Shown: positions 1 to 7,265 of the stretch, piece after piece
Position numbering within the stretch: position 1 is the stretch's first letter
Layout of the letters: every line of letters starts with the position of its first letter
Assembly: GCA_903841915.1 (NCBI GenBank)
Contig: CAIMKO010000558.1
Coordinates: 1 to 15,015 of the forward strand
From: an uncultured Chitinophagaceae bacterium
GTDB taxonomy: Bacteria; Bacteroidota; Bacteroidia; Chitinophagales; Chitinophagaceae
Reading direction: 5' to 3'
Length of the DNA: 15,015 nt
Program-made: the position numbers and the translations under genes
Notes under the pieces: generated by a model
The model's database searches: none
Told to the model about the DNA's origin: nothing
What the model saw: the letters and a program-made list of their open reading frames with translations, nothing else

Positions 1-106
1 ATGAATGAAAGAGGAAAAAGTGCAGCTATAGGCAGATGTAAAAAATAAAACCTGTGAATCTAGCACAAGATACAATTTTTATATTATGTAATTAAAATAT
101 CTATTC

Positions 107-129
107 CGCGGTTGTTGTCTTCAACCGTG
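107..129. repeat. Stem-loop, function unknown
   Basis: Two 8-base arms, CGCGGTTG and CAACCGTG, pair around a 7-base loop with one G-T wobble. Neither strand has a T-run after it, so it is not a standard intrinsic terminator. It lies about 260 bases past the carB stop, in a stretch with no convincing gene. Confidence 0.35.
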
Positions 130-233
130 TACAATGCTTTCATATGAATTGTTGTTAGTGTGAGCATCAGGCACCGAAACCAATTTTGGTGAGATCAATA
201 AGGGAACAAATCTTAAAATGATAAATCGAAGCA

Positions 234-250
234 TGAACCCAATGGGTTCA
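234..250. repeat. Perfect 17-base dyad (TGAACCCA-A-TGGGTTCA)
   Basis: Two 8-base arms are exact reverse complements around one central base. This shape suits a dimeric regulator better than an RNA hairpin, but no gene is clearly attached to it. The rest of positions 1-384 shows no supported coding region. A 61-codon minus-strand frame (121-306) crosses the dyad and has no recognisable family. Confidence 0.3.
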
Positions 251-384
251 AAATTTATAGCAGTAATAGACATAAAAAAATATACGACCCAATCGGGATG
301 CAACAAAGTATGTATGATGTATTGCTATACACCTATAATCTTCATTTCCCAAAAACCTGTGGTCGCAACGAACAACAATGAAAA

Positions 385-2031
385 TTAATTCTCGAAAGTT
401 GAATAGAAATAGGGTGTTTTTGCTTCAAACTCTGCACTGCAGGTATCTACCATTTTATAAACTCTTGAAATACCCAATGCTTTTCTTTTTTCGTATACTT
501 GTTCATCTGTGCAATCACCGTGCAGTATTCTAGCGATCTGTTCATCACTAAAGCCGTTCTTCTTTGATTCTTTCAAAAGATCATTAGGTAGCGTATCCAA
601 AGAGTATTTACCAATTTCTTTTTCAATATTGCAGATGATCTGTATCTGATGAACGAACCATTTGTCAATTCCGGTTACCTGGGAAATTGTTTTTACTGTG
701 ACCCCTTGCATTAATGCATCTTTGATACGGAAGATACGATCCCATTTCGGGATCTTGATGTACTCAACAATTTCTTCACTCTTCATTAAACTCTTGCCGT
801 AATATCCTAAGCCGACAGCTTCATTTTCCAAGCTCTGACAAGCTTTTTGAATGGCTTCCGTAAAACTTCTGCCAATGCTCATTACTTCACCCACACTTTT
901 CATTTGTAATCCCAAAGTATCGTTTGCCCCTTTGAATTTATCGAAATTCCATCTAGGAACTTTCACGATCACATAATCTAATGCAGGTTCAAAATAGGCT
1001 GATGTTGTTTTGGTGATCTGATTTTTTAATTCATCCAATGAATAACCAATGGCCAATTTTGCAGCAATCTTTGCAATTGGATATCCTGTTGCTTTAGATG
1101 CCAATGCCGACGAACGGCTAACGCGTGGATTGATCTCTACTGCAATCAATTCTTCTGTTTCGGGATTTTGTGCAAACTGCACATTACACCCGCCGGCAAA
1201 ATTTCCAAGGGAGCGCATCATTAAAATAGCCTGATTACGCATGTCCTGAAAAGAGGTATCACTTAAGGTCATGGCAGGCGCAACAGTAATGCTGTCGCCC
1301 GTATGAATGCCCATCGGGTCTAAATTCTCAACGGTACAAATGATGACTACATTATCATTCTTGTCACGCAATAATTCCAATTCATATTCTTTCCAGCCCA
1401 ATACAGCTTTTTCTACTAAAACTTCATGGATGGGTGATGCTTTTAACCCTCTTTCCAATGCAGAATCTAATTCATCTTTTGTATGAACAAAACTTCCGCC
1501 CGTTCCGCCCAAAGTGAATGAAGGACGAATCACTAATGGAAATCCTATCTCTTGTGCAAATTCTTTCCCTTCCAGGAAACTATTGGCAACATGGCTTGGG
1601 GCCACTTTAATGCCGATCTTGAACATTAACTGACGAAATTTCTCCCTGTCTTCCGCTGTATCAATAGCAGCTACATCTACACCAATTAATCTGACATTGT
1701 ATTTTACCCAAATGCCTAACTCCTCTGCTTCTTTACAAAGGTTCAAAGCAGTTTGTCCGCCCATAGTGGGCAAAACTGCATCAATCTGGTTTTCTTCCAG
1801 AATTTGTTCAATACTTTCAACATTCAGGGGCAATAAATACACCTTATCAGCCATCATAGGATCTGTCATGATGGTTGCCGGGTTACTGTTGATGAGAATT
1901 ACTTTAATCCCTTCTTCGCGCAAGCTTCTGGCAGCTTGGGATCCGGAATAGTCAAATTCACAGGCTTGTCCAATAATAATGGGTCCGGAGCCAATAATGA
2001 GTACTGATTTGATCGAGTTATCTTTGGGCAT
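385..2031 (-). CDS. carB: Carbamoyl-phosphate synthase large subunit, N-terminal half only
   Basis: This half of the large subunit uses ATP to make carboxyphosphate from bicarbonate, the first step toward carbamoyl phosphate for pyrimidines and arginine in the cytoplasm. The 548 residues cover the carboxyphosphate ATP-grasp domain (about 1-400) and the oligomerisation domain (about 401-548). Hallmarks are IGSGPIIIGQACEFDYSG near the start, RPSFTLGGTGG, GWKEYELELLRD, GIHTGDSITVAPA and the metal-binding EINPRVSRSSALASKATG, so the active site looks intact. The protein stops at YFYSTFEN, where full-length enzymes (about 940-1070 residues) run on into the carbamoyl-phosphate ATP-grasp domain. The 384 bases after the stop contain no such sequence in any frame. 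It may be a natural split gene with the second half elsewhere, or a broken gene. No carA is adjacent. The family is certain; the split/truncated status is open. Confidence 0.93.
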   Translation of the reverse strand: MPKDNSIKSVLIIGSGPIIIGQACEFDYSGSQAARSLREEGIKVILINSNPATIMTDPMMADKVYLLPLNVESIEQILEENQIDAVLPTMGGQTALNLCKEAEELGIWVKYNVRLIGVDVAAIDTAEDREKFRQLMFKIGIKVAPSHVANSFLEGKEFAQEIGFPLVIRPSFTLGGTGGSFVHTKDELDSALERGLKASPIHEVLVEKAVLGWKEYELELLRDKNDNVVIICTVENLDPMGIHTGDSITVAPAMTLSDTSFQDMRNQAILMMRSLGNFAGGCNVQFAQNPETEELIAVEINPRVSRSSALASKATGYPIAKIAAKLAIGYSLDELKNQITKTTSAYFEPALDYVIVKVPRWNFDKFKGANDTLGLQMKSVGEVMSIGRSFTEAIQKACQSLENEAVGLGYYGKSLMKSEEIVEYIKIPKWDRIFRIKDALMQGVTVKTISQVTGIDKWFVHQIQIICNIEKEIGKYSLDTLPNDLLKESKKNGFSDEQIARILHGDCTDEQVYEKRKALGISRVYKMVDTCSAEFEAKTPYFYSTFEN

Positions 2032-2047
2032 GATTTTACAAATTGTG

Positions 2048-2055
2048 CAAATGTA
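2048..2055 (-). promoter_or_regulatory. Candidate -7 box for carB (TACATTTG)
   Basis: On the minus strand this is an exact match to the Bacteroidota -7 consensus TAnnTTTG. It ends 16 bases before the carB ATG. No good -33 TTTG element was seen at the expected distance. The same TTACATTTGC string occurs in front of feoB. Confidence 0.45.
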
Positions 2056-2125
2056 AGGTTGTAATAGAAAAATGAGGGTTATTTTTTAAAATTATATTGC
2101 AGGCTCCATTCTGCCGCAAAGAATC

Positions 2126-2141
2126 GAATTTTTGAAAATTC
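2126..2141. repeat. Dyad in the carB/bcp intergenic region
   Basis: The arms GAATTTT and AAAATTC are exact reverse complements around a 2-base centre. They lie 26-41 bases before the peroxiredoxin ATG, where an operator could sit. It is AT-rich and could be chance; no regulator gene is nearby. Confidence 0.2.
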
Positions 2142-2166
2142 TTGTTGAATAACTTAATAGTACAAT

Positions 2167-2634
2167 ATGACTGAACTAAAAGAAGGCTTAAAAGCGCCTC
2201 TATTTAAAGGAGTTGATCAAAATGGCGATACCATTTCATTGAAAGATCTTTTCGGCAAGAAGCTGATTTTATATTTTTACCCACATGATAATACTCCTAC
2301 ATGCAGCAATCAGGCATGCAATCTTCGCGACAATTATTCACTGCTGATGAAAAACGGCTTTCATATCATCGGAATCAGCACAGATGATATGAAGAGCCAT
2401 AAGAAGTTTGAAAAAAAATTTAATCTTCCCTTTTCATTAATTGCTGATACAAATAACAGCATTTCAGAAAAGTATGGGGTATGGGGCTGGAAAAAATTTA
2501 TGGGTAAAGAATATGTTGGTATGCATCGCACAACTTTTCTGATTGATCAAAATGGAAAGATCAAAAAAATCATAGAAAAGCCTGAAACTAAGCGCCACGC
2601 CGAGCAGATTCTCATGGTTTGGGAAGAAAAATAG
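2167..2634 (+). CDS. bcp: Peroxiredoxin, PrxQ/Bcp type
   Basis: This is a thiol-dependent peroxidase that reduces hydrogen peroxide and organic hydroperoxides in the cytoplasm, normally recharged by thioredoxin. The 155 residues form one thioredoxin-fold AhpC/TSA domain, the usual length. The catalytic motif is YPHDNTPTCSNQACNLRD, with the peroxidatic Cys46 and a second Cys51 five residues on, the atypical 2-Cys arrangement of PrxQ. Arg121 in GMHRTTFLID is the usual active-site arginine. The common TPGCT is here TPTCS, a mild change. There is no signal peptide. The gene diverges from carB and has its own intergenic region, so it is probably transcribed alone. The ATG at 2167 precedes the expected N-terminal strand directly; no Shine-Dalgarno sequence is present. 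Confidence 0.95.
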   Translation: MTELKEGLKAPLFKGVDQNGDTISLKDLFGKKLILYFYPHDNTPTCSNQACNLRDNYSLLMKNGFHIIGISTDDMKSHKKFEKKFNLPFSLIADTNNSISEKYGVWGWKKFMGKEYVGMHRTTFLIDQNGKIKKIIEKPETKRHAEQILMVWEEK

Positions 2635-2716
2635 CCATCATTTCAACTACTACGTGTCATTTTTTTACTACAAACTTATTGTGTAACTAGCTATTTAATT
2701 TGGGCCAAATCAAGGG

Positions 2717-2724
2717 TAGATTTA
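2717..2724 (+). promoter_or_regulatory. Candidate -7 box for the histidine kinase gene (TAGATTTA)
   Basis: It matches TAnnTTTG at seven of eight bases and ends 28 bases before the ATG at 2753. If used, transcription would start around 2730, which favours that ATG over the TTG at 2729. No clear -33 element was seen. Confidence 0.25.
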
Positions 2725-2752
2725 TGCTTTGAAAAACTACAATTTCCAAACC

Positions 2753-3955
2753 ATGAAAATACCTCTTTCACGTAATGAAGAAGATAGGTTGCGAGAACTG
2801 TACGCGCTTAATATTCTTGACACGAATTCTGAGGAGGAGTTTGATGATGTGGTTGAACTGGCTTCAAGTATTTGCGATGTTCCCATTTCACTGATCTCTT
2901 TATTGGAAATAAACCGTCAATGGTTCAAGGCAAAAAAAGGAGTAAGCATCAATGAAATGCCACGTAAACAATCGTTTTGTGACTTTACTATTTCTACAGA
3001 AGAAGACTTTTTTGAAATTGAAGATACTTTAAAGGATCAGCGATTCATCAATCACCCATTGGTAAAATCAGAACCGCATCTGCGTTATTATGCAGGCACG
3101 CCTTTAATAACAAGTAAAGGATATAAGGTAGGCACTTTATGTGTTGCAGATATAAAACCGAATCATTTAAGCACTCAGCAAATCTTTACATTAAAAGTAT
3201 TGAGTCAACAGGTATCAAAAATGATCGAACTAAAACTCAGCAACAGGAAATTAGAAAATCAAAATCACCATCTGCGGCATGAAAATGAGATGCAGCAATT
3301 GATGCTTTCTATCATTGCACATGATGTTCGTAATCCGATCGGTGCGATCAAAGGAATCATGGATTTTATTACCGCCAATGATGTTCCGGAAATTGATAAA
3401 CAAAAATTGACATCAATGTTTTCCGATCAATTGGATACAACACTCGATCTGTTGAATAATCTTGTTGACTGGAGTAAAATGCAAATAAATAAGGCTGAAG
3501 TGGTCATAGAAAAAATAAGCCTTAACGAAATGACAGAGGCATTATTTAAACAATTTAGGTTAAATGCCAAATTCAAAAACAATCAGTTGTTGAATTTGGT
3601 AGATCAAGAACTCTTCCTGCGAACTGACAATAACATGCTTCGTTTTATTTTGCGTAACCTCATTGCCAATGCAATTAAGTTCACCCAGGATGGAACAATT
3701 ACCCTTTATGCCCATGGTGAAAAAGATAAAATTGTTTTTACTGTCAGCGATACAGGAACTGGTATGCCAAAAGAAAAAGTCGAAAATCTTTTTAATAAAT
3801 CACAAACACAAAGTACGCCAGGTACGAATCATGAAAAAGGAAGTGGACTTGGCTTAATACTCACAAAAGGATTTATTGATTGCCTGAATGGGACTGTTGA
3901 AGTAGAAAGCGAAGAAGGTAAAGGCACAACGATCTTCTTATATTTCCCGCGATAG
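2753..3955 (+). CDS. GAF-domain sensor histidine kinase, soluble, orphan
   Basis: This is a two-component sensor kinase that should autophosphorylate on histidine and pass the phosphate to a response regulator. From the ATG at 2753 it has 400 residues. A GAF sensor domain spans roughly 20-160, a short coiled linker about 160-180, HisKA follows with phosphoacceptor His190 in IIAHDVRNPIGAI, and HATPase_c fills the C-terminus with the N box at Asn306 (NLIANAIKF), G1 DTGTGMP from Asp333 and G2 GSGLGL from Gly363. No membrane segment or signal peptide is seen, so it is cytoplasmic. A TTG at 2729 would add eight residues, but MKIPLSRNEEDRLREL is the usual N-terminus of this GAF-kinase group. No response regulator is adjacent, so the partner and signal are unknown. 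Confidence 0.9.
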   Translation: MKIPLSRNEEDRLRELYALNILDTNSEEEFDDVVELASSICDVPISLISLLEINRQWFKAKKGVSINEMPRKQSFCDFTISTEEDFFEIEDTLKDQRFINHPLVKSEPHLRYYAGTPLITSKGYKVGTLCVADIKPNHLSTQQIFTLKVLSQQVSKMIELKLSNRKLENQNHHLRHENEMQQLMLSIIAHDVRNPIGAIKGIMDFITANDVPEIDKQKLTSMFSDQLDTTLDLLNNLVDWSKMQINKAEVVIEKISLNEMTEALFKQFRLNAKFKNNQLLNLVDQELFLRTDNNMLRFILRNLIANAIKFTQDGTITLYAHGEKDKIVFTVSDTGTGMPKEKVENLFNKSQTQSTPGTNHEKGSGLGLILTKGFIDCLNGTVEVESEEGKGTTIFLYFPR

Positions 3956-3979
3956 ATTTACATTTTTTCTCAGTGTTTT

Positions 3980-4007
3980 ATATCTCTTTTCTAAGAGATA
4001 TTTTTTT
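3980..4007 (+). terminator. Intrinsic terminator after the histidine kinase gene
   Basis: A perfect 9-base-pair stem (ATATCTCTT with AAGAGATAT) closes a TTCT loop and runs straight into seven Ts. It begins 24 bases after the kinase stop codon. The stem is AT-rich, so efficiency is uncertain, but the geometry is standard. Confidence 0.75.
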
Positions 4008-4090
4008 ACCGGCTGCTGTCTTTTCTATCATCTTTCTAGCGTAGCACACGTATGCTTCTAATTTTATGAGCAGCAACATTCTGTTTAGAC

Positions 4091-4124
4091 TTGAGTAATC
4101 AACAAAAAAATCAATGTATATTTA
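4091..4124 (+). promoter_or_regulatory. Candidate promoter for the serine hydrolase gene
   Basis: A TTG at 4091-4093 and TATATTTA at 4117-4124 (seven of eight matches to TAnnTTTG) are separated by 23 bases, roughly the Bacteroidota -33/-7 layout. The box ends 26 bases before the ATG. The region is AT-rich, so chance matches are possible. Confidence 0.35.
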
Positions 4125-4150
4125 AAATTCATTTTCAGTAAAGTTGTTTT

Positions 4151-5011
4151 ATGAGGTCATTTCTATCATTCATCACATTATTTGTTTTGATCAACGCCTC
4201 CGCACAAAAAACAGATAAGCATTTACAATCTTCAGTTGAAAAATTAATTGGGGGCTTTCATGGTAAAGTTGCTGTATTTGTGCACGACCTGAAAAAAAAT
4301 AGAACAATCGAAATAAATGCCGATTCGCTATTTCCTACCGCAAGTATGATCAAGGTGCCCATATTGATCGGCGTGATGAATAAAGTTGAAAAGGGTGAAT
4401 TGCAATATCATCAACCGCTTATTTACAAAGATTCATTGCTGTATGCAGGCGTGGATATTTTGGGATCATTCAAAAACAATGAAAAAATAGAACTCAGTAA
4501 AGTGATGATGTTAATGCTCACAATGAGTGATAATACTGCAAGCCTTTGGCTTCAGAGTCTTGCGGGCGGCGGGTCTCGTATCAATGAATTAGTGGATAGT
4601 TTGGGAATGAAATCGACCAGAGTAAATAGTAGAACTCCCGGAAGAGAAATGAATAGAGCAGAATTTGGTTGGGGGCAAACTACGCCACGAGAAATGGTAA
4701 GTTTACTGGAGAAAATTTCCAATGGAAAAGTTATTAATAAAGAGGCAAGTGAAAAAATGCTGCGATTATTGGGTAGAAATTATTGGGATGAAGAAGCCAT
4801 TTCACAAATTCCAACCGATGTTTTTATCGCAAGCAAAAGTGGTGCAGTAGATGCTACAAGAAATGAAGTGTTATTCGTGAATGGAAAACATTGCCGTTAT
4901 GTTTTTTGTATTTGTACAAAGAACAATGAAGATAAAAGCTGGGGATCTAATAATGAAGCTTGGGAATTGACCAGAAAATTATCTAAGCTGTTGTGGGATT
5001 ATTATAATTAG
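4151..5011 (+). CDS. Secreted class A beta-lactamase-like serine hydrolase
   Basis: This protein belongs to the serine beta-lactamase/penicillin-binding fold and would act outside the cytoplasmic membrane. It has 286 residues, normal for class A. Residues 1-18 form a signal peptide with likely cleavage at ASA|Q. Catalytic motifs are SMIK (Ser65, Lys68), SDN (126-128) and KSG (229-231, in place of the common KTG). The omega loop is unusual. The class A ExxLN motif supplying the deacylating glutamate is absent at its expected place; the nearest match, GREMN (164-168), has glycine where that glutamate should be. The later QTTPREM matches the family well. It may therefore be a poor or non-classical beta-lactamase, or a wall-related hydrolase. 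Resistance should not be assumed. It converges on feoB with 3 bases between the stop codons. Confidence 0.8.
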   Translation: MRSFLSFITLFVLINASAQKTDKHLQSSVEKLIGGFHGKVAVFVHDLKKNRTIEINADSLFPTASMIKVPILIGVMNKVEKGELQYHQPLIYKDSLLYAGVDILGSFKNNEKIELSKVMMLMLTMSDNTASLWLQSLAGGGSRINELVDSLGMKSTRVNSRTPGREMNRAEFGWGQTTPREMVSLLEKISNGKVINKEASEKMLRLLGRNYWDEEAISQIPTDVFIASKSGAVDATRNEVLFVNGKHCRYVFCICTKNNEDKSWGSNNEAWELTRKLSKLLWDYYN

Positions 5012-5014
5012 TGT

Positions 5015-7150
5015 TTATTTAAAGATCCAGTATACGAATAAACTCATCACATATGCCAATCCGGTCATGTAAATAAATTGTATCACCGGCCATTTCCAAC
5101 TTTTTGTTTCCCGTTTTACAACTGCAAGCGTGCTCATGCATTGCATTGCTAAAACATAAAAAACCATTAATGATAAAGCTGCAGCAAGTGTGTAAACCTT
5201 GGTGCCATCTTCATTCTTAGCAGCCTGTAATTTTTCACGCAGGGATGTGCCGTCATTTTCTTCTACACTGTATAATGTTGCCATGGTGCCTACAAAAACT
5301 TCTCTTGCCGCAAATGATGTAATGATGGCAATGCCAATTTTCCAATCGTACCCCAAGGGTTTTATAACGGGCTCGATCGCTTGACCTAACAAACCGGCAT
5401 AAGAATTTTGTAATTTTTCTGCAGATAGATTTCTTTTTATTGCATATTGTTGCTGAGGTTGCTGCTGTAATATTACCGCATATTTTTCCTCCACTTTTTT
5501 CATTCTGTTACCGGGCCCAAATGAACTTAAGAACCACAAGAGCAAACTGATGATCATGATTATCTTCCCGGCGTCCATCACAAATATTTTTGCCTTCTCA
5601 ATCATCGTGATACCAACATTTTTCCAGCGTGGTGCACGATAAATAGGCAATTCCAAGATGAAAAAACTTTTTTCTTTCAAATGTATAAATCCTTTCAAAA
5701 CATAACTGACAATTAATGCCATAACTAATCCCAATAAATACAACCCCATCATTACCAAACCTTGTAAACTCAGAAAGCCGAAATAATATTTATTGTTGAT
5801 AACAAGTGAAATTAAAATAGTATAGACGGGTAATCTGGCACTGCAACTCATCAATGGAGTAACCAGAATCGTTAATAACCGTTCCTTTTTGTTTTCAATA
5901 TTCCTCGCACTCATAATGGCTGGTACGGCGCATGCAAACCCACTGATCATGGGCATTACACTCTTGCCGTTTAAACCAACTTTACGCATTAATTTGTCAC
6001 TTAAAAAGCTAATACGAGCCATGTAGCCACTGTCTTCAAGAATAGTGATCAAGCCAAATAAGATCATGATCTGGGGAATGAAAACGAGGATGCCGCTTAA
6101 TCCGGCAACAAATCCGTTTGTAATTAAATTACTCCACCAAGTTTCAGGCAAATTTACACTGAGATAATTTCCGATCTGTTTGAAAGTCCATTCAATTCCA
6201 TCCATCGGAAAACGGGCAAGCCAAAAAATACTTTGAAATAGCAAGAACAAAACAGACAATAAAATCAAATAACCCCATTTGCGATGCAATAAAATATCAT
6301 CCAAACGGTCAGTAGATCTTTTCTTTTCCTGCGGATCCGGCTCGATCACGTTTTTCTTCATGATCTGTTTGATATGTTGATACCGTTGTAGTATTTCTTC
6401 GGCCTGCGTTTTGGTGGGATTGAATTTGTTTTCTATTTCAATTTGCTCGATCGTATGTTGAGTTGCTTCATCAAATGGAAAACTTTCGTGACTGATAAGA
6501 TGATGAATAGCGGCATAATCACTCAACTGCGGGAATATTTTTTGAATGCTTTCAATGGCAGCGGGCGCTAATTTTTTATTATCAATAAAGTCTGTCAGTG
6601 ATGCTTCATTATGTTTTGCTGCGATCTGCGTCAAGGCTTTATTCAATTGTGGTAAACCTTTATTCTTTCTTGCGTTAACGGAGATAACAGGCACACCAAG
6701 CTCTTCTTGCAAGCCTGCTATATCGATCTTGATTCCCTTTTTAGCAGCGAGGTCATTCATGGTCAATGCCACAACAACGGGTACCTTCAGATCGATGATC
6801 TGACTGCAGAATAGCAGGTTACGTTTTAAATTACTCGCATCGGCCACCAATAAAATAATGTCAGCTTTAATATCTTCATCTGCATTCATTAAAACTTTAT
6901 AAGAAACCCATTCATCAGCACGACGAGGGTACAATGAATAAGTTCCAGGCAGATCAATTAATTCAACTTTAGATCCATCTTCCAGTTCAAGGGAGCCTGT
7001 TTTTTTGTCAACGGTAACACCGGGGAAATTGCCTACTTTCTGGTTCAATCCCGTCAAGGCATTGAACAGTGATGTTTTACCACTGTTGGGGTTGCCTACT
7101 AATGCAATATGTAATGCAGCTTTTTTCAATTGTTCTTTTGCAGTTGGCAA
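5015..7150 (-). CDS. feoB: Ferrous iron transport protein B
   Basis: FeoB imports Fe(II) across the inner membrane. The 711 residues comprise an N-terminal G domain (about 12-180) with G1 GNPNSGKTS (Gly19 on), Thr46 in FPGVTVDKK as the switch I threonine and G3 DLPG (66-69), a helical spacer, then a polytopic membrane region. The latter carries two Gate-like segments, with CAVPAIMSAR and MSCSARLPVY in the first and FAAREVFVGTMATLYS in the second. The G4 motif reads TMND (130-133) where NxxD is usual, so the guanine-contacting Asn is replaced by Thr. A glutamine-rich QQQPQQQ (562-568) lies in a soluble loop. No feoA or feoC is adjacent. The start is uncertain: the outermost candidate is TTG at 7150, but a TAnnTTTG box overlaps it, and TTG at 7127-7129 (Leu8) would still keep the whole G domain. 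No in-frame ATG exists upstream. Confidence 0.95.
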   Translation of the reverse strand: MPTAKEQLKKAALHIALVGNPNSGKTSLFNALTGLNQKVGNFPGVTVDKKTGSLELEDGSKVELIDLPGTYSLYPRRADEWVSYKVLMNADEDIKADIILLVADASNLKRNLLFCSQIIDLKVPVVVALTMNDLAAKKGIKIDIAGLQEELGVPVISVNARKNKGLPQLNKALTQIAAKHNEASLTDFIDNKKLAPAAIESIQKIFPQLSDYAAIHHLISHESFPFDEATQHTIEQIEIENKFNPTKTQAEEILQRYQHIKQIMKKNVIEPDPQEKKRSTDRLDDILLHRKWGYLILLSVLFLLFQSIFWLARFPMDGIEWTFKQIGNYLSVNLPETWWSNLITNGFVAGLSGILVFIPQIMILFGLITILEDSGYMARISFLSDKLMRKVGLNGKSVMPMISGFACAVPAIMSARNIENKKERLLTILVTPLMSCSARLPVYTILISLVINNKYYFGFLSLQGLVMMGLYLLGLVMALIVSYVLKGFIHLKEKSFFILELPIYRAPRWKNVGITMIEKAKIFVMDAGKIIMIISLLLWFLSSFGPGNRMKKVEEKYAVILQQQPQQQYAIKRNLSAEKLQNSYAGLLGQAIEPVIKPLGYDWKIGIAIITSFAAREVFVGTMATLYSVEENDGTSLREKLQAAKNEDGTKVYTLAAALSLMVFYVLAMQCMSTLAVVKRETKSWKWPVIQFIYMTGLAYVMSLFVYWIFK

Positions 7151-7155
7151 ATGTA
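7148..7155 (-). promoter_or_regulatory. Candidate -7 box for feoB (TACATTTG)
   Basis: This is an exact TAnnTTTG match on the minus strand, identical to the carB box and within the same TTACATTTGC string. Its last three bases are the TTG that would be the outermost feoB start. If it is a real promoter, the protein must start downstream, most simply at the TTG 18 bases further on (7127-7129). Confidence 0.4.
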
Positions 7156-7234
7156 ACTGTGAAGGGTAGGTTGCGGTTACGCGTTCGGGAAAAGAATATT
7201 TCTATAACAATAACAACAAGAGATTTTGTACGTT

Positions 7235-7242
7235 TACTTTTG
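7235..7242 (+). promoter_or_regulatory. Candidate -7 box for the M28 peptidase gene (TACTTTTG)
   Basis: An exact TAnnTTTG match ends 23 bases before the peptidase ATG. No TTTG element was seen at the -33 position. Together with the feoB box it makes 7143-7265 a divergent promoter region. Confidence 0.45.
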
Positions 7243-7265
7243 TAAGAACTCAAACATCTGGAAGT

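Noticed and set aside
121..306. 61-codon minus-strand frame after carB
   Set aside because: It is hydrophobic and low in complexity, matches no family I recognise, and overlaps a dyad. It is not the missing carB half.
1..384. Possible frameshifted C-terminal half of carB
   Set aside because: I translated the minus strand beyond the stop and looked for the expected GxGPNRIGQGIEFDY-type motif in the other frames; nothing resembles it, so a simple frameshift or single stop does not explain the half-length gene.
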